Assembly: GCF_003431825.1 (NCBI RefSeq)
Contig: NZ_CP020083.1
Location: 1,299,001 to 1,363,000, forward strand
Origin: Blastomonas fulva
Lineage (GTDB): Bacteria; Pseudomonadota; Alphaproteobacteria; Sphingomonadales; Sphingomonadaceae
DNA length: 64,000 nt
Direction: 5' to 3'
This document shows, piece after piece, positions 36,284-44,928 of the stretch. The position numbers and the translations under genes are program-made. The notes under the pieces are model-generated. The model saw only the letters and a list, made by a program, of their open reading frames with translations. It made no database searches and was not told the origin of the DNA. The stretch's first letter is position 1; each line of letters starts with the position of its first letter.

Positions 36284-37065
36284 TCCGCATTGCGGTTGCG
36301 AATCAGAAGGGTGGGGTGGGCAAGACCACCACCGCGATCAATCTGGCGACGGCGCTGGCTGCGACGGGGCTCAAGGTGCTGCTGATCGATCTCGACCCGC
36401 AGGGCAACGCATCGACGGGTCTGGGCATCGCGCGCAACGACCGCGAGTTCTCGAGCTATGATCTGCTCACCAATGAAAGCTCGCTGGCGCAATGCGCGGT
36501 GCCGACGCAGATTCCGGGGCTGGATATCGTGCCTGCCACGGTAGATCTGTCGGGCGCGGAGATCGAGCTGGTCGATCTCGAGCATCGCACCCACCGGATG
36601 AAGATGGCGATGGACAGTGCGCATCAGCAACGCTGGCAGGTGTGCCTGATCGACTGCCCGCCCTCGCTCGGCCTGCTGACGCTGAACGCGCTGATCGCGA
36701 CCGACCAGGTGCTGGTACCGCTGCAGTGCGAGTTCTTTGCGCTCGAAGGGTTGAGCCAGCTACTGCAGACGGTCGAGCGGGTGCAGCAGCGCTTCAACCC
36801 TGATCTGTCGATCATCGGCGTGGTGCTGACCATGTACGACCGGCGCAACCGGCTCACCGACCAGGTCTCGGACGATGTCCGCGCGGTGCTTGGCAAATTG
36901 GTGTTCGATACCGTGATCCCGCGCAATGTGCGGCTGTCCGAGGCGCCGAGCCACGGCATGCCGGCGCTGATCTACGATCACCGCTGCGTCGGTTCCGAGG
37001 CCTATATCGCGCTCGCACGAGAGTTCATTTCCCGGATGCCCCGGGTCGAAGAGGAAGCCGCCTGA
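36280..37065 (+). CDS. parA: chromosome partitioning ATPase ParA
   Basis: Walker-type ATPase that moves ParB-parS complexes. The deviant Walker A KGGVGKTT is at residues 9-17, Walker A-prime is LLIDLDPQGNAS and Walker B is VCLIDCPPSLGLL. Length 261. ATG 36280 overlaps the rsmG stop and follows CAGGAG. Confidence 0.96.
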   Translation: MIRIAVANQKGGVGKTTTAINLATALAATGLKVLLIDLDPQGNASTGLGIARNDREFSSYDLLTNESSLAQCAVPTQIPGLDIVPATVDLSGAEIELVDLEHRTHRMKMAMDSAHQQRWQVCLIDCPPSLGLLTLNALIATDQVLVPLQCEFFALEGLSQLLQTVERVQQRFNPDLSIIGVVLTMYDRRNRLTDQVSDDVRAVLGKLVFDTVIPRNVRLSEAPSHGMPALIYDHRCVGSEAYIALAREFISRMPRVEEEAA

Positions 37066-38039
37066 TGGCCGAGGAACACAGCGACCTGCCCGATATCGCC
37101 AAGGCCCTGGGACGCAAGCGACCTTCGGGTCTGGGCCGCGGCCTCAACGCGTTGCTCGGCGAAGCGGTGCGCGAAGAGCCGCTGGTGCGGCGCGAGGACG
37201 GCACGCCGGGTCAGGCAGCCACGATCACCGGTCTGCGCACGCTGCCGCTTTCCGAAATCCGCCCGCACCCCGGCCAGCCGCGGCGCTGGTTCGACGAGGA
37301 GGCGCTCGATGATCTGGCGCGCTCGATCGCGCAGCGCGGCGTGATCCAGCCGGTCATCGTGCGTCCACGCACAGGCGGCGGTTATGAGCTGGTCGCGGGC
37401 GAGCGCCGCTGGCGCGCGGCGCAGCGCGCGCGGCTGCACGTCATTCCTGCGATCGTCCGCGAACTCAGCGACCCCGACACCTTTGCGCTGGCGCTGATCG
37501 AGAACATCCAGCGCGAGGACCTGAACCCCGTCGAGGAGGCCGAGGCCTATCAGCGGCTGGTGGGTGACCAGGGCTACACCCCGGTCGAGGTCGCGCGGAT
37601 GGTCGACAAGTCGCGCAGCCACATCGCCAACCTGATGCGGTTGCTGGCTCTGCCGCAGCCGGTGCTCAAGATGATCGCCGACAAGAGCCTGAGCATGGGC
37701 CATGCCCGCGCGCTGATCAACGTGCCCGACGCCGAGAGCATCGCTGCCGAAGTGGTCGATCGCGGGCTGTCGGTACGCGATGTCGAAAAATTGGTGCGGC
37801 GCGCGCGCAGCGATGCGGCGGGCAAATCGGGGAGCAAGCCCCGCGTCCGTCAGGGCGGCGAGGATGCGGCGAGCAATGCGGATATCGCGGCGGTCGAGCG
37901 GCATCTGGAAGACCTGCTCGGGCTCAAGGTCAAGATCACCGCCGACGCCAACCAGCGCAGCGGCGCGGTGACCGTGCGCTATGGCAATCTGGATCAGCTC
38001 GACCTGATCTGCCAGCGGCTATCCGGTGAGATTATTTAG
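37065..38039 (+). CDS. parB: chromosome partitioning protein ParB
   Basis: CTP-dependent clamp that loads at parS and spreads. It has N-terminal RPSGLGRGLNALLG, the CTP-binding motif ELVAGERRWRA near residue 108, the helix-turn-helix SHIANLMRLLALP near residue 186 and a C-terminal dimerisation domain ending RLSGEII. Length 324. Its ATG overlaps the parA stop by one base (TGATG). Confidence 0.96.
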   Translation: MAEEHSDLPDIAKALGRKRPSGLGRGLNALLGEAVREEPLVRREDGTPGQAATITGLRTLPLSEIRPHPGQPRRWFDEEALDDLARSIAQRGVIQPVIVRPRTGGGYELVAGERRWRAAQRARLHVIPAIVRELSDPDTFALALIENIQREDLNPVEEAEAYQRLVGDQGYTPVEVARMVDKSRSHIANLMRLLALPQPVLKMIADKSLSMGHARALINVPDAESIAAEVVDRGLSVRDVEKLVRRARSDAAGKSGSKPRVRQGGEDAASNADIAAVERHLEDLLGLKVKITADANQRSGAVTVRYGNLDQLDLICQRLSGEII

Positions 38040-38066
38040 ACTTATCAATAAGTTATTTTATATTTT

Positions 38067-38147
38067 CGTCATTCCCGCGAACGCGGGAATGACGCTAGCC
38101 GATAGGTGCGACGCGCAAGCTGGACCCCCGCCTTCGCGGGGGTGACG
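38067..38147. repeat. palindromic spacer repeat, family C, copy 3
   Basis: First half CGTCATTCCCGCGAACGCGG continuing to GAATGACG is a near-perfect hairpin. The second half runs from ACCCCCGCC to GGCGGGGGT-like CGCGGGGGTGACG in inverted order. An AT-rich stretch precedes it. It sits between convergent parB and plsC and may act as a two-way terminator. Confidence 0.8.
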
Positions 38148-38155
38148 AAGCTCCC

Positions 38156-38872
38156 CTAGGGCGAAATCCGCCTCGGATCGTTAAGCACGTTGATCGCGGC
38201 GTGCACCCGCGCCTCGATCTCCTCGCGCGGCAGGCCCGCCGGGATGATCTCGCCGAACTTGTATGTGACCACGCCGGGGTGCTTGATGAAGCCGCGCCGG
38301 GGATAGAGATGCCCGCTGTCCAGCGCGATCGGCACCACGGGCAGCTTGGCGAGCTTGTACAGCCCGGCAAAGCCCGCCTGCAGCGGCGGCTGCTCGCCTG
38401 GCGGGATGCTGGTGCCCTCGGGATAGATCACGATCGAGCGGCCCTCGGCGACGAAGCGGCGGACCTCGGTCATCATGGCGCGCAGCGCGACGGCACCGCC
38501 CGCGCGATCGATGAAGATCATGCCATAGGTGCGCGCGATCTGGCTCCACAGCGGAATGCGTGAAAGTTCGATCTTGGCGACCACTGCGGGGCGGTTGAAG
38601 ATGCGCAGCAGCTCGATGGTCTCGAAAAAGCTCTCGTGCTTGATCGCATAGAGCACCTGGCCTTGCGGTATCTCGCCGTCGATCCGCGCGCGGATTCCCA
38701 GAAAGGTGCGCGCGCACAGATAATGATAGCCGCCCCAGGCGCGCGCCATGCCCTGCAGCCGATGCCGCGAGAACGGCAGGATGATGAAGGCGATGATGAC
38801 GATCGGGACCGATCCGCCATAAAAGGCGATGGTGAACAGGATCGACCGGAACAGGGCAAGCGCGGTCCGCAT
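38156..38872 (-). CDS. lysophospholipid acyltransferase (PlsC family)
   Basis: 1-acyl-glycerol-3-phosphate acyltransferase family, membrane-anchored by a helix at residues 10-35. The acyl-acceptor block contains YAIKHESFFETIELLR, and the second block is VIYPEGTSIPPG. The usual HX4D catalytic Asp is Glu here. Length 238 from ATG 38872, two bases after the ydcF stop. It probably makes phosphatidic acid; a remodelling role is possible. Confidence 0.85.
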   Translation of the reverse strand: MRTALALFRSILFTIAFYGGSVPIVIIAFIILPFSRHRLQGMARAWGGYHYLCARTFLGIRARIDGEIPQGQVLYAIKHESFFETIELLRIFNRPAVVAKIELSRIPLWSQIARTYGMIFIDRAGGAVALRAMMTEVRRFVAEGRSIVIYPEGTSIPPGEQPPLQAGFAGLYKLAKLPVVPIALDSGHLYPRRGFIKHPGVVTYKFGEIIPAGLPREEIEARVHAAINVLNDPRRISP

Positions 38873-38874
38873 GG

Positions 38875-39405
38875 TCACACCCCGAACAACCCGGCAAGCA
38901 CGCGCAGCACCAGCTTGTTGTACTCGCGCCACAGCGTCATCAGGCTGGGCTTGCTGGCGACCGCATCGGTATAGATCGCGATGTCGTCGGGAAGTGCGCG
39001 GTGCAGCTCGTATTCGGCGCGGCGCATGTGCCAGTCAGTGGTTACCAGCCGCACCGATGTCACCTTGCGCTGCTTGGCCCAGCGCGCGGTTTCAATGCCG
39101 TTCGACCGGGTGTCATAGGCGCGAAAGCCCAGATCCACGCAGCAGTCGAACAATTCGGTGGAGCCGGGATACTGCGCGCTGAGTTCCGCCGGACGGACAT
39201 CGCGGTCGACGCCCGAGATCAGCAGCCGGTCGGCCCATTTGTTGCGCAAAGCCTCGAGCCCGCGATCGATCCTCAGCGGCCCGCCGGTGGGCACCACCAC
39301 CGCATCGGTCTGCTGCTCGCCCAAGGGCTGCGGCAGCAGGATGGCGAACCAGGCAAAGCCCAGGATCCAGGCCAGCAACACCGATGACAAGAGGCGGACA
39401 ATCAC
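38875..39405 (-). CDS. YdcF-like DUF218 protein
   Basis: Protein of 176 residues with one N-terminal membrane helix and a DUF218 domain (DAVVVPTGGPLRIDRGLEAL, RLVTTDWHMRRAEYEL). Family members are linked to envelope assembly, but the activity is not defined. It starts at GTG 39405 inside the ftsX stop (GTGA), so it is in the ftsE-ftsX-ydcF-plsC operon. Confidence 0.85.
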   Translation of the reverse strand: MIVRLLSSVLLAWILGFAWFAILLPQPLGEQQTDAVVVPTGGPLRIDRGLEALRNKWADRLLISGVDRDVRPAELSAQYPGSTELFDCCVDLGFRAYDTRSNGIETARWAKQRKVTSVRLVTTDWHMRRAEYELHRALPDDIAIYTDAVASKPSLMTLWREYNKLVLRVLAGLFGV

Positions 39406-40298
39406 AGTTTTTTCCTGAGCGCGCCAAGAACGGCCATGCGCGCGGTGACCACCGCCAGCGCAATACCGGCAATCGGCACGGTTGCAAGCAGCAGCCAGTC
39501 GAGCGGCCCGAAGGATCCGGCAGACACCAGCCCCGAATCAAGCCGCGCGGCGGCCTGGCCCAGCAGCCACAGCACCGGCGCGGCGAGCAGGCAGGCGATC
39601 AGCGCACCCAGCGCTGCGTCCAGTGCGATGCGGCGCTGGAACAGCCGCGCGATCTGCGCATGGGTGCTGCCCAGGAGATGCATGATGTCGATGGTCTCGG
39701 CATGCGCGGCAAAGCTGCTGCGCGCCGAGAGCATCACCGAGGCGATGCTGGCGAGCGCGAGCAGCGCGACCAGCGCGATCGCCAGCCAGCGCAGCGTGCC
39801 GATCAGATCGAACACCGGGCGCAGCCACTGGCCGTGCGCATCGATCCTTGCATCGGGCGCCGCCTGGCCCAGGGCATCGCGCAACCGCCGCAGCGTCGCT
39901 GGATCGGCCTTGGCACGGAAGTTCACGTCGATCAGGCTGGGCAGGGGGATGTCTTCGCTCAGTGCGCCGCTGCCCAGCCAGGGCGAGAGCAGCGAGCGCA
40001 CCTCGGCATCGCTGACCCGGGTGACCGCTGCAACCGCGCGGTCGGAACGCAGCACGGCCTGCGCGGCATCCGCCTGGCGCTGGCGGATATCTGCATCGGC
40101 GTTGACGATCTGCACCGTCGCGCGTCCGGCAAGATCGGCGTTGACCTGGTCGGCGGCGCTGCCCAATGCGAGCGCGGCGGCGCTGGCGAGCAGGGTGAGG
40201 AACAGCATCACCGCGATCACCCACGGCATCGGCCCGGTAAGCCGCGCCTGCGGGATCAACCGGCGGTCGTGCGCGGTGGGAAACAGCGCGCCCAGCAT
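39402..40298 (-). CDS. ftsX: cell division protein FtsX
   Basis: Membrane partner of FtsE. Its first helix is near residues 25-45, an extracytoplasmic domain follows to about 165, and three more helices end the protein, the FtsX/MacB-like plan. IDIMHLLGSTHAQIARLFQRR is the cytoplasmic coupling segment. It regulates peptidoglycan hydrolases at division. Length 298. Its ATG overlaps the ftsE stop by one base. Confidence 0.9.
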   Translation of the reverse strand: MLGALFPTAHDRRLIPQARLTGPMPWVIAVMLFLTLLASAAALALGSAADQVNADLAGRATVQIVNADADIRQRQADAAQAVLRSDRAVAAVTRVSDAEVRSLLSPWLGSGALSEDIPLPSLIDVNFRAKADPATLRRLRDALGQAAPDARIDAHGQWLRPVFDLIGTLRWLAIALVALLALASIASVMLSARSSFAAHAETIDIMHLLGSTHAQIARLFQRRIALDAALGALIACLLAAPVLWLLGQAAARLDSGLVSAGSFGPLDWLLLATVPIAGIALAVVTARMAVLGALRKKL

Positions 40299-41029
40299 CA
40301 GCGGCTCTCCCCGTCCCAGCCGCGCAGATCGGAAGGCTTGGGGGGGTAGCGCAGCGCACCTGTCGGGTCGAACAGCCGCCCACCCTCGAGCCGCATCATC
40401 TGTCCGCGCTTGATCCGGGTCATCAGATGGATGTCGTGGGTGGCAACGATGATCGTGGTGCCCATTCGGTTCAATGCCTCGAACAGCCGCAGCAATTTGA
40501 CCGCCATGTCGGGGTCGACATTGCCGGTGGGCTCGTCGGCGACCAGGATATCGGGTCGGGTGATCACCGCGCGGGCGATCGCCACGCGCTGCTGCTCGCC
40601 GCCCGACAGCGTCGCGGGCAGCGCATCGCCGCGCGCGCTCAGCCCCACCCAGTCGAGGATCTCGCGCACCGGGGTGGCCAGATCGGCATCGCGCATCCCT
40701 GCGATCCGCAGCGGCAGCGCAATGTTGTCGAACGCCGAAAGGTGCGGCACCAGCCGGAAATCCTGGAACACCACCCCGATCCGGCGGCGGAACCCCGGCA
40801 ACCGGTCGCGGCTCAAGGTCACCAGATCGCTGTCGAACAGCCGGATCATCCCGCGGCTGGGGCGCTGCGCCAGATAGAGCAGCTTGAGCAAGGAGGACTT
40901 GCCTGCGCCCGAGGGCCCGGTGAGGAAGTAGAACTGGCCCGAAAACAGCGTGAAACTGAGGTCCGACAGCGCCTCGGGACCGGTGCCATAGCGCAGCCCG
41001 ACATTCTCGAACTGGACGATGCTATCCAT
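40298..41029 (-). CDS. ftsE: cell division ATP-binding protein FtsE
   Basis: ABC ATPase of the FtsEX complex. It has Walker A GPSGAGKSSLL near residue 37, signature LSGGEQQRVAIARA and Walker B ILVADEPTGN. Length 243 from ATG 41029. An ATG at 41044 adds five residues and its CAGG sits too close for a normal ribosome site. It is divergent from the zinc-ribbon gene across 231 bases, which must hold both promoters. Confidence 0.93.
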   Translation of the reverse strand: MDSIVQFENVGLRYGTGPEALSDLSFTLFSGQFYFLTGPSGAGKSSLLKLLYLAQRPSRGMIRLFDSDLVTLSRDRLPGFRRRIGVVFQDFRLVPHLSAFDNIALPLRIAGMRDADLATPVREILDWVGLSARGDALPATLSGGEQQRVAIARAVITRPDILVADEPTGNVDPDMAVKLLRLFEALNRMGTTIIVATHDIHLMTRIKRGQMMRLEGGRLFDPTGALRYPPKPSDLRGWDGESR

Positions 41030-41260
41030 GGTCGCGCTGCTCATCCTGTCGCGATAGCGCGCCGCGGACGGGGCAGGCAATCGGAAAGGCGCACAGGCGG
41101 TGATCCGCGGTCATGATCGCATCGAATCGGGTGCCGGACAGTCTGCCAACCCGTTGAAAAATCTCTGGCCAGCGCAAACTCCGGTGGAAAAAGGGCCGAC
41201 AGGGCTTGGCAGCCGGTGCAAGCCCCTTGCGGCGATTCGCCCGGCGTGGTTAGAAACGCC

Positions 41261-42151
41261 ATGATTATTGCGTGCCCCGCGTGCAACACCCGTTATGCGG
41301 TTCCGGACACTGCCATCGGTATTGATGGCCGATCGGTGCGATGCGCCAAATGCGGGCACAGCTGGTTCCAGCATGGCCCGGACGTCGCCCGCCCACCCGA
41401 AACAGCGGCGGCAGCGCCCGTCGCAGCGCCAGCGCCGACTGCAACCCCTGCCCCGGCACCGACACCAGCCCCAGCAGCAACTCCTGCGCCTGCACCTCAG
41501 GCTGCCCCTGAAGCAGCGCCAGCGCCCAGCGCGGCCGCGCCGCCCCCGGCTCCCGCGCCTGCCGCTGCGCCCCGGGCCGCACCGAGCGATCCCGAGCCCG
41601 ACCTTCCGCCGTTGCCGCGCCCCGTTCCGCCGATCAGCCGTCCGATCGTTGCCAGCTATGCCGATGATTCGCTGGCCGATCGCCCGAGCAGCTTCAACCA
41701 TGAGCCGCCCTTCCGCCCGCGCCGCAACCCGGCCAAGCTGTGGATGCTGGGCGCGATCGCCTTTGCGCTGATCGCCTCGGCGACCGCGGTGGCGATCTCG
41801 GTCTTCGGCCTGCCGAGCGCGCTCACCAGCTACAGCCTGCCCTTTGCCGAGGTGGAGCCCGATCTGCAGATCGATTTCCCGCCCGCCAAGCAGGAACGGC
41901 GCACGTTGCCCAACGGCACCGAGTTCTTTTCCGCATCGGGCACCATCCGCAATCTGAGCAAGACCGCTCAGGATGTTCCGCCGATGCTGGTGGTGCTGCG
42001 CGATGCGCAGGACCGGGTGGTGTTCAACTGGATCATCAACCCGCCGGTGGAGACGCTGCAACCGGGTCAATCGGCGGATTTCCGCCAGGCGATGGTCGAT
42101 GTGCCGCGTTCTGCCAGCTCGGCCGAGATCGCCTGGGCCAAGCGCCGCTGA
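41261..42151 (+). CDS. MJ0042-type zinc-ribbon membrane protein (DUF3426-like)
   Basis: Protein of 296 residues. The N-terminal zinc ribbon is IACPACNTRYAVPD with a second CAKCGHSWF (Cys 5, 8, 29 and 32 or so). A long Pro/Ala linker covers about residues 45-115, one membrane helix lies at 165-185, and a C-terminal extracytoplasmic domain ends IAWAKRR. The family is common in alphaproteobacteria and its function is unproven. Confidence 0.8.
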   Translation: MIIACPACNTRYAVPDTAIGIDGRSVRCAKCGHSWFQHGPDVARPPETAAAAPVAAPAPTATPAPAPTPAPAATPAPAPQAAPEAAPAPSAAAPPPAPAPAAAPRAAPSDPEPDLPPLPRPVPPISRPIVASYADDSLADRPSSFNHEPPFRPRRNPAKLWMLGAIAFALIASATAVAISVFGLPSALTSYSLPFAEVEPDLQIDFPPAKQERRTLPNGTEFFSASGTIRNLSKTAQDVPPMLVVLRDAQDRVVFNWIINPPVETLQPGQSADFRQAMVDVPRSASSAEIAWAKRR

Positions 42152-42192
42152 CCGCTGCCCTCGGACGGGGCACGTCCACCGGATAATGCGTG

Positions 42193-42221
42193 TTGCTATG
42201 CGCCAAGCGCTTTGCTAATGG
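42193..42221 (+). promoter_or_regulatory. promoter of tRNA-Leu
   Basis: TTGCTA and TAATGG, 17 bases apart, ending 65 bases before the tRNA. The -10 hexamer is identical to that of tRNA-Trp. Confidence 0.5.
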
Positions 42222-42286
42222 CGCGGCCTGCCACGCGGGCAGGCGGGTCTCAACCACCCTCAAAACCCGCGAAATTGCTGGACTGT

Positions 42287-42373
42287 GCGGTCATGGCGGA
42301 ATTGGTAGACGCGCAACGTTGAGGTCGTTGTGGGCGAAAGCCCGTGGAAGTTCGAGTCTTCTTGACCGCACCA
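42287..42373 (+). tRNA. tRNA-Leu (GAG)
   Basis: A class II tRNA of 87 bases. The acceptor is GCGGTCA with TGACCGC, the anticodon arm CAACG-TTGAGGT-CGTTG gives anticodon GAG, the long variable arm contains GGGCGAAAGCCC, the T arm contains GTTCGAGTC, and CCA is encoded. Confidence 0.96.
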
Positions 42374-42441
42374 GTCCCGCTGCAGCCGGATGCCGGCCTG
42401 CAATCCCGACACCTGCTGATCCTCGCTGCCGCAGGTCGCCG

Positions 42442-42807
42442 CTAGAGCGGATCGCCCGTGTTCAATGGCCAGTGCAACCTGGGGTCGCGGTGCTTGAGCA
42501 GCTTGGGGGCGACCCCATGGACCAGACGGAAAGTATCCGCGCACAGCCTGTCGCGGGTCTTGACCGCGAGCACGTTGATAAAGCAGCGGGCTTCGAGATA
42601 GGTGGAATCGAGATCGACGAGCTCGACATGGTCGCTGTCGAACGGCTCGCACCTCCAGATATCGCGAAGCGCGAACACGTCATAGCCTTGGTCGATCATC
42701 AGGCGGCACAGCGGCGTGTCCCTCAAACCCTGCGACCGAACGACATAGGCGCTGTGGATCTCGCAGATCAACGTGGGGGCGGTTGCGGGGGGCTGGGCGA
42801 GAAACTG
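42442..42807 (-). pseudogene. FkbM-family methyltransferase, 5-prime truncated remnant
   Basis: The reverse strand reads about 120 residues resembling the C-terminal end of FkbM methyltransferases: APTLICEIHSAY, LMIDQGYDVFALRD and a final segment to the stop at 42442. The SAM-binding N-terminal half is missing. Upstream the frame stays open to 43128, but that part is the antisense of a Wzt-like domain and has no FkbM features. No good start exists, so it is probably not functional. Such enzymes commonly decorate surface glycans. Confidence 0.65.
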
Positions 42808-42832
42808 ATCGCTGGTCGCCCAAGGACGCTGC

Positions 42833-43300
42833 GTGGCACGCGCCCACGTTAACCGCAAAGAGCCGGTGCTGCGCAGGATGATCGGCCACATCAACGACCT
42901 CGTATTGACTGATGCCGAAGGCTCGATTTGCGAGCCCATGGTCGCAGCCGGCAGCCGGCCGACACTGACCGCGCAGATCCGGGCGCTGTGCGATGTCCAA
43001 AAGCCGCATTTCGGATTGATGATCACAGCCCAAGGAGACGCAATCGTCGCTGCGGCGTCCAACACCATGCTGGGAGAGCCCGATGTCCCGCTGCGGGCGG
43101 GCGAGGAGCTGACCGTCGGGTTCACCATCGATCTGCCGCTGGCGCGCGGCGACTATTTGATCGATTTCGGGCTGGCCGAGGCCGCGGGCGAAAGTCTGGA
43201 CGTGCTCGAATGGCGCAGGGGCGTGAGCCACCTGGTGGTGACCAACAGCGGGAACGCTACCGGGATCGTCGATATCAGGGCGGTCTATCGGCGGAGCTGA
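42833..43300 (+). pseudogene. Wzt-like carbohydrate-binding C-terminal domain, ATPase part lost
   Basis: Residues from about 18 onward (INDLVLTDAEG, KPHFGLMITAQGDAI, DLPLARGDYLIDFGLAE) look like the C-terminal O-antigen-binding domain of Wzt-type ABC ATPases. The preceding ATPase domain is absent, and the frame begins only 30 bases earlier with ATG 42833. It might be a free-standing binding protein, but its position head-to-head with another truncated gene argues for a remnant. Confidence 0.6.
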
Positions 43301-43313
43301 GCCTTCCGCTCGC

Positions 43314-43616
43314 TCAAGCTACAGGATCGAGCGTCTCGGCGACCTCCTTGGTCTTGCGCTCGGGTAGCGCGATCATCGCGAGGATGAAAAGCGCAAAGCA
43401 CAGGCAGATCGCGTTGGGAATGATCAGCGCCCATTCGCCCTTGAGCAGCCCGAAGCTGGTCCACGCGGCAAAGGCAAGGCACGTCAGCGCGAACATGCCG
43501 AGCGACAGCCCCTCGGTCGAGCGGCTGTGGATGATCTTCCACGCCTGAGGGGTAAAGCTTGCGACCGAAGCCACCGCTCCGATGGTGCCTGCAACGGTGA
43601 TCCAGTCGAATGTCAT
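43314..43616 (-). CDS. SemiSWEET-type transporter
   Basis: A 100-residue membrane protein with three helices and the PQ-loop pattern SFTPQAWKIIHSRSTEGLS near residue 22. This is the half-size bacterial relative of eukaryotic SWEET sugar carriers, which works as a dimer. Start ATG 43616 (MTFDW). Substrate, probably a small sugar, is inferred. Confidence 0.85.
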   Translation of the reverse strand: MTFDWITVAGTIGAVASVASFTPQAWKIIHSRSTEGLSLGMFALTCLAFAAWTSFGLLKGEWALIIPNAICLCFALFILAMIALPERKTKEVAETLDPVA

Positions 43617-43816
43617 ACCCGCCCCTACGCGCCCGGCGCGTTCGGGTTTCGCAAATTCCTGCCGGACCAAGGATTGTCGGATTGCGCGCGTGGCATCGCG
43701 CGTGCGGGAGCCATGCCCGGGGGTGCGCGTATTCGGCTCTGGATGATGCCCGTGCGGCGTCCTCCTCCGGCGGCCAACAGGCCGGTGGTCAGCAGCGACA
43801 ACAAGGCGGTGGACGA

Positions 43817-44881
43817 GTGGATCGAGTGGACAAGGCCGCGCGCGGAGATGCGGCGGCGGTGCTGGATGGCGGCCTGATCTATACCCAGGACGACGCGCCG
43901 GGGATCACCCGGGTGCGGCGCGGGCGGGGCTTCAGCTATCACGCGCCGGACGGCCGCCTGATCCGGGACGCCAAGACGCTGACCCGCATCCGGATGCTGG
44001 CGATTCCGCCCGCTTATCAGCAGGTGTGGATATGCCCGAAGCCTAACGGCCATATCCAGGCGACCGGGCGCGACGACCGCGGCCGCAAGCAATATCGCTA
44101 TCATGCCGCGTTTCGGGCGTCGCAGGACGAGGCCAAGTTCGCGCGCCTTGCCAAGTTCGGCGCGGCGCTGCCCGAGATGCGCGAGCGCATCAGCGCCGAT
44201 CTGCGTGCCCGCAGCACCTCGCGGCGCTGTGTCATCGCCACCATCGTGCATCTGCTCGATTGCACCGCGATCCGCATCGGCAATGCACCCTATGCGCAGC
44301 AGAACCGCTCTTATGGGCTGACCACGCTGCGCCAGCGGCATGTGACGCTCGAATCCTCGACCATCCGCTTCCGGTTTGCCGGCAAGGGCGGCAAGAAATG
44401 GGATGTCTCGCTGCGCGACCGGCGGGTGGCGCGGGTGCTGCGCGGGTTGCAGGAGCTGCCCGGCCAGCAGCTGTTCGGCTATCTCGATGGCGAGGATGTC
44501 CGCGCGGTGACATCGGACGATATCAACGCCTATCTGCGCGAGATCGGCGGGGAGGATTTTTCGGCCAAGGATTTCCGAACCTGGTGCGGCACCGTGACCG
44601 CCACTACCATGCTCGCAGAACTCCACCAGCAGGAGGAGCCGCCTGCGGCCGCCGCCGCGATCAAGCAGGCGGTGCTCGCAGCGTCGCAGGCGCTGCAGAA
44701 CACGCCCACCATCTGCCGCAAGTCCTATATCCATCCTGCCGTGCTCGAGGCGTACGATACCGACCTGGCACGCTTTGCCGGCATGGCCATAGACGATGCC
44801 GAAAACGAGGTGTTGGCGCTGCTGCTGGCGGCAGAAACCCGCGGAAAACGGGGAACCAACCGGCAGTCGAAGCGTGGTTAG
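43817..44881 (+). CDS. DNA topoisomerase IB (poxvirus-like)
   Basis: Relaxes supercoils through a 3-prime phosphotyrosine link. It has the N-terminal domain (RIRMLAIPPAYQQVWICP), Arg in FRTWCGTVTA and the nucleophile Tyr in ICRKSYIHPAVLEAY near residue 310. Length 354 from GTG 43817. GTG 43826 is also possible, since no ATG exists at the domain boundary and the open frame upstream to 43610 has no similarity. It is found beside the trehalose genes. Confidence 0.85.
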   Translation: MDRVDKAARGDAAAVLDGGLIYTQDDAPGITRVRRGRGFSYHAPDGRLIRDAKTLTRIRMLAIPPAYQQVWICPKPNGHIQATGRDDRGRKQYRYHAAFRASQDEAKFARLAKFGAALPEMRERISADLRARSTSRRCVIATIVHLLDCTAIRIGNAPYAQQNRSYGLTTLRQRHVTLESSTIRFRFAGKGGKKWDVSLRDRRVARVLRGLQELPGQQLFGYLDGEDVRAVTSDDINAYLREIGGEDFSAKDFRTWCGTVTATTMLAELHQQEEPPAAAAAIKQAVLAASQALQNTPTICRKSYIHPAVLEAYDTDLARFAGMAIDDAENEVLALLLAAETRGKRGTNRQSKRG

Positions 44882-44928
44882 GCGACACCCCCTATCAGCG
44901 GACCATAGCCATCGGGAGCCCCGGACGC

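Noticed and set aside
42442..43128. A 228-residue minus-strand gene covering the whole open frame
   Set aside because: Only the last 120 residues look like a protein family; the first part is antisense to the Wzt-like domain.
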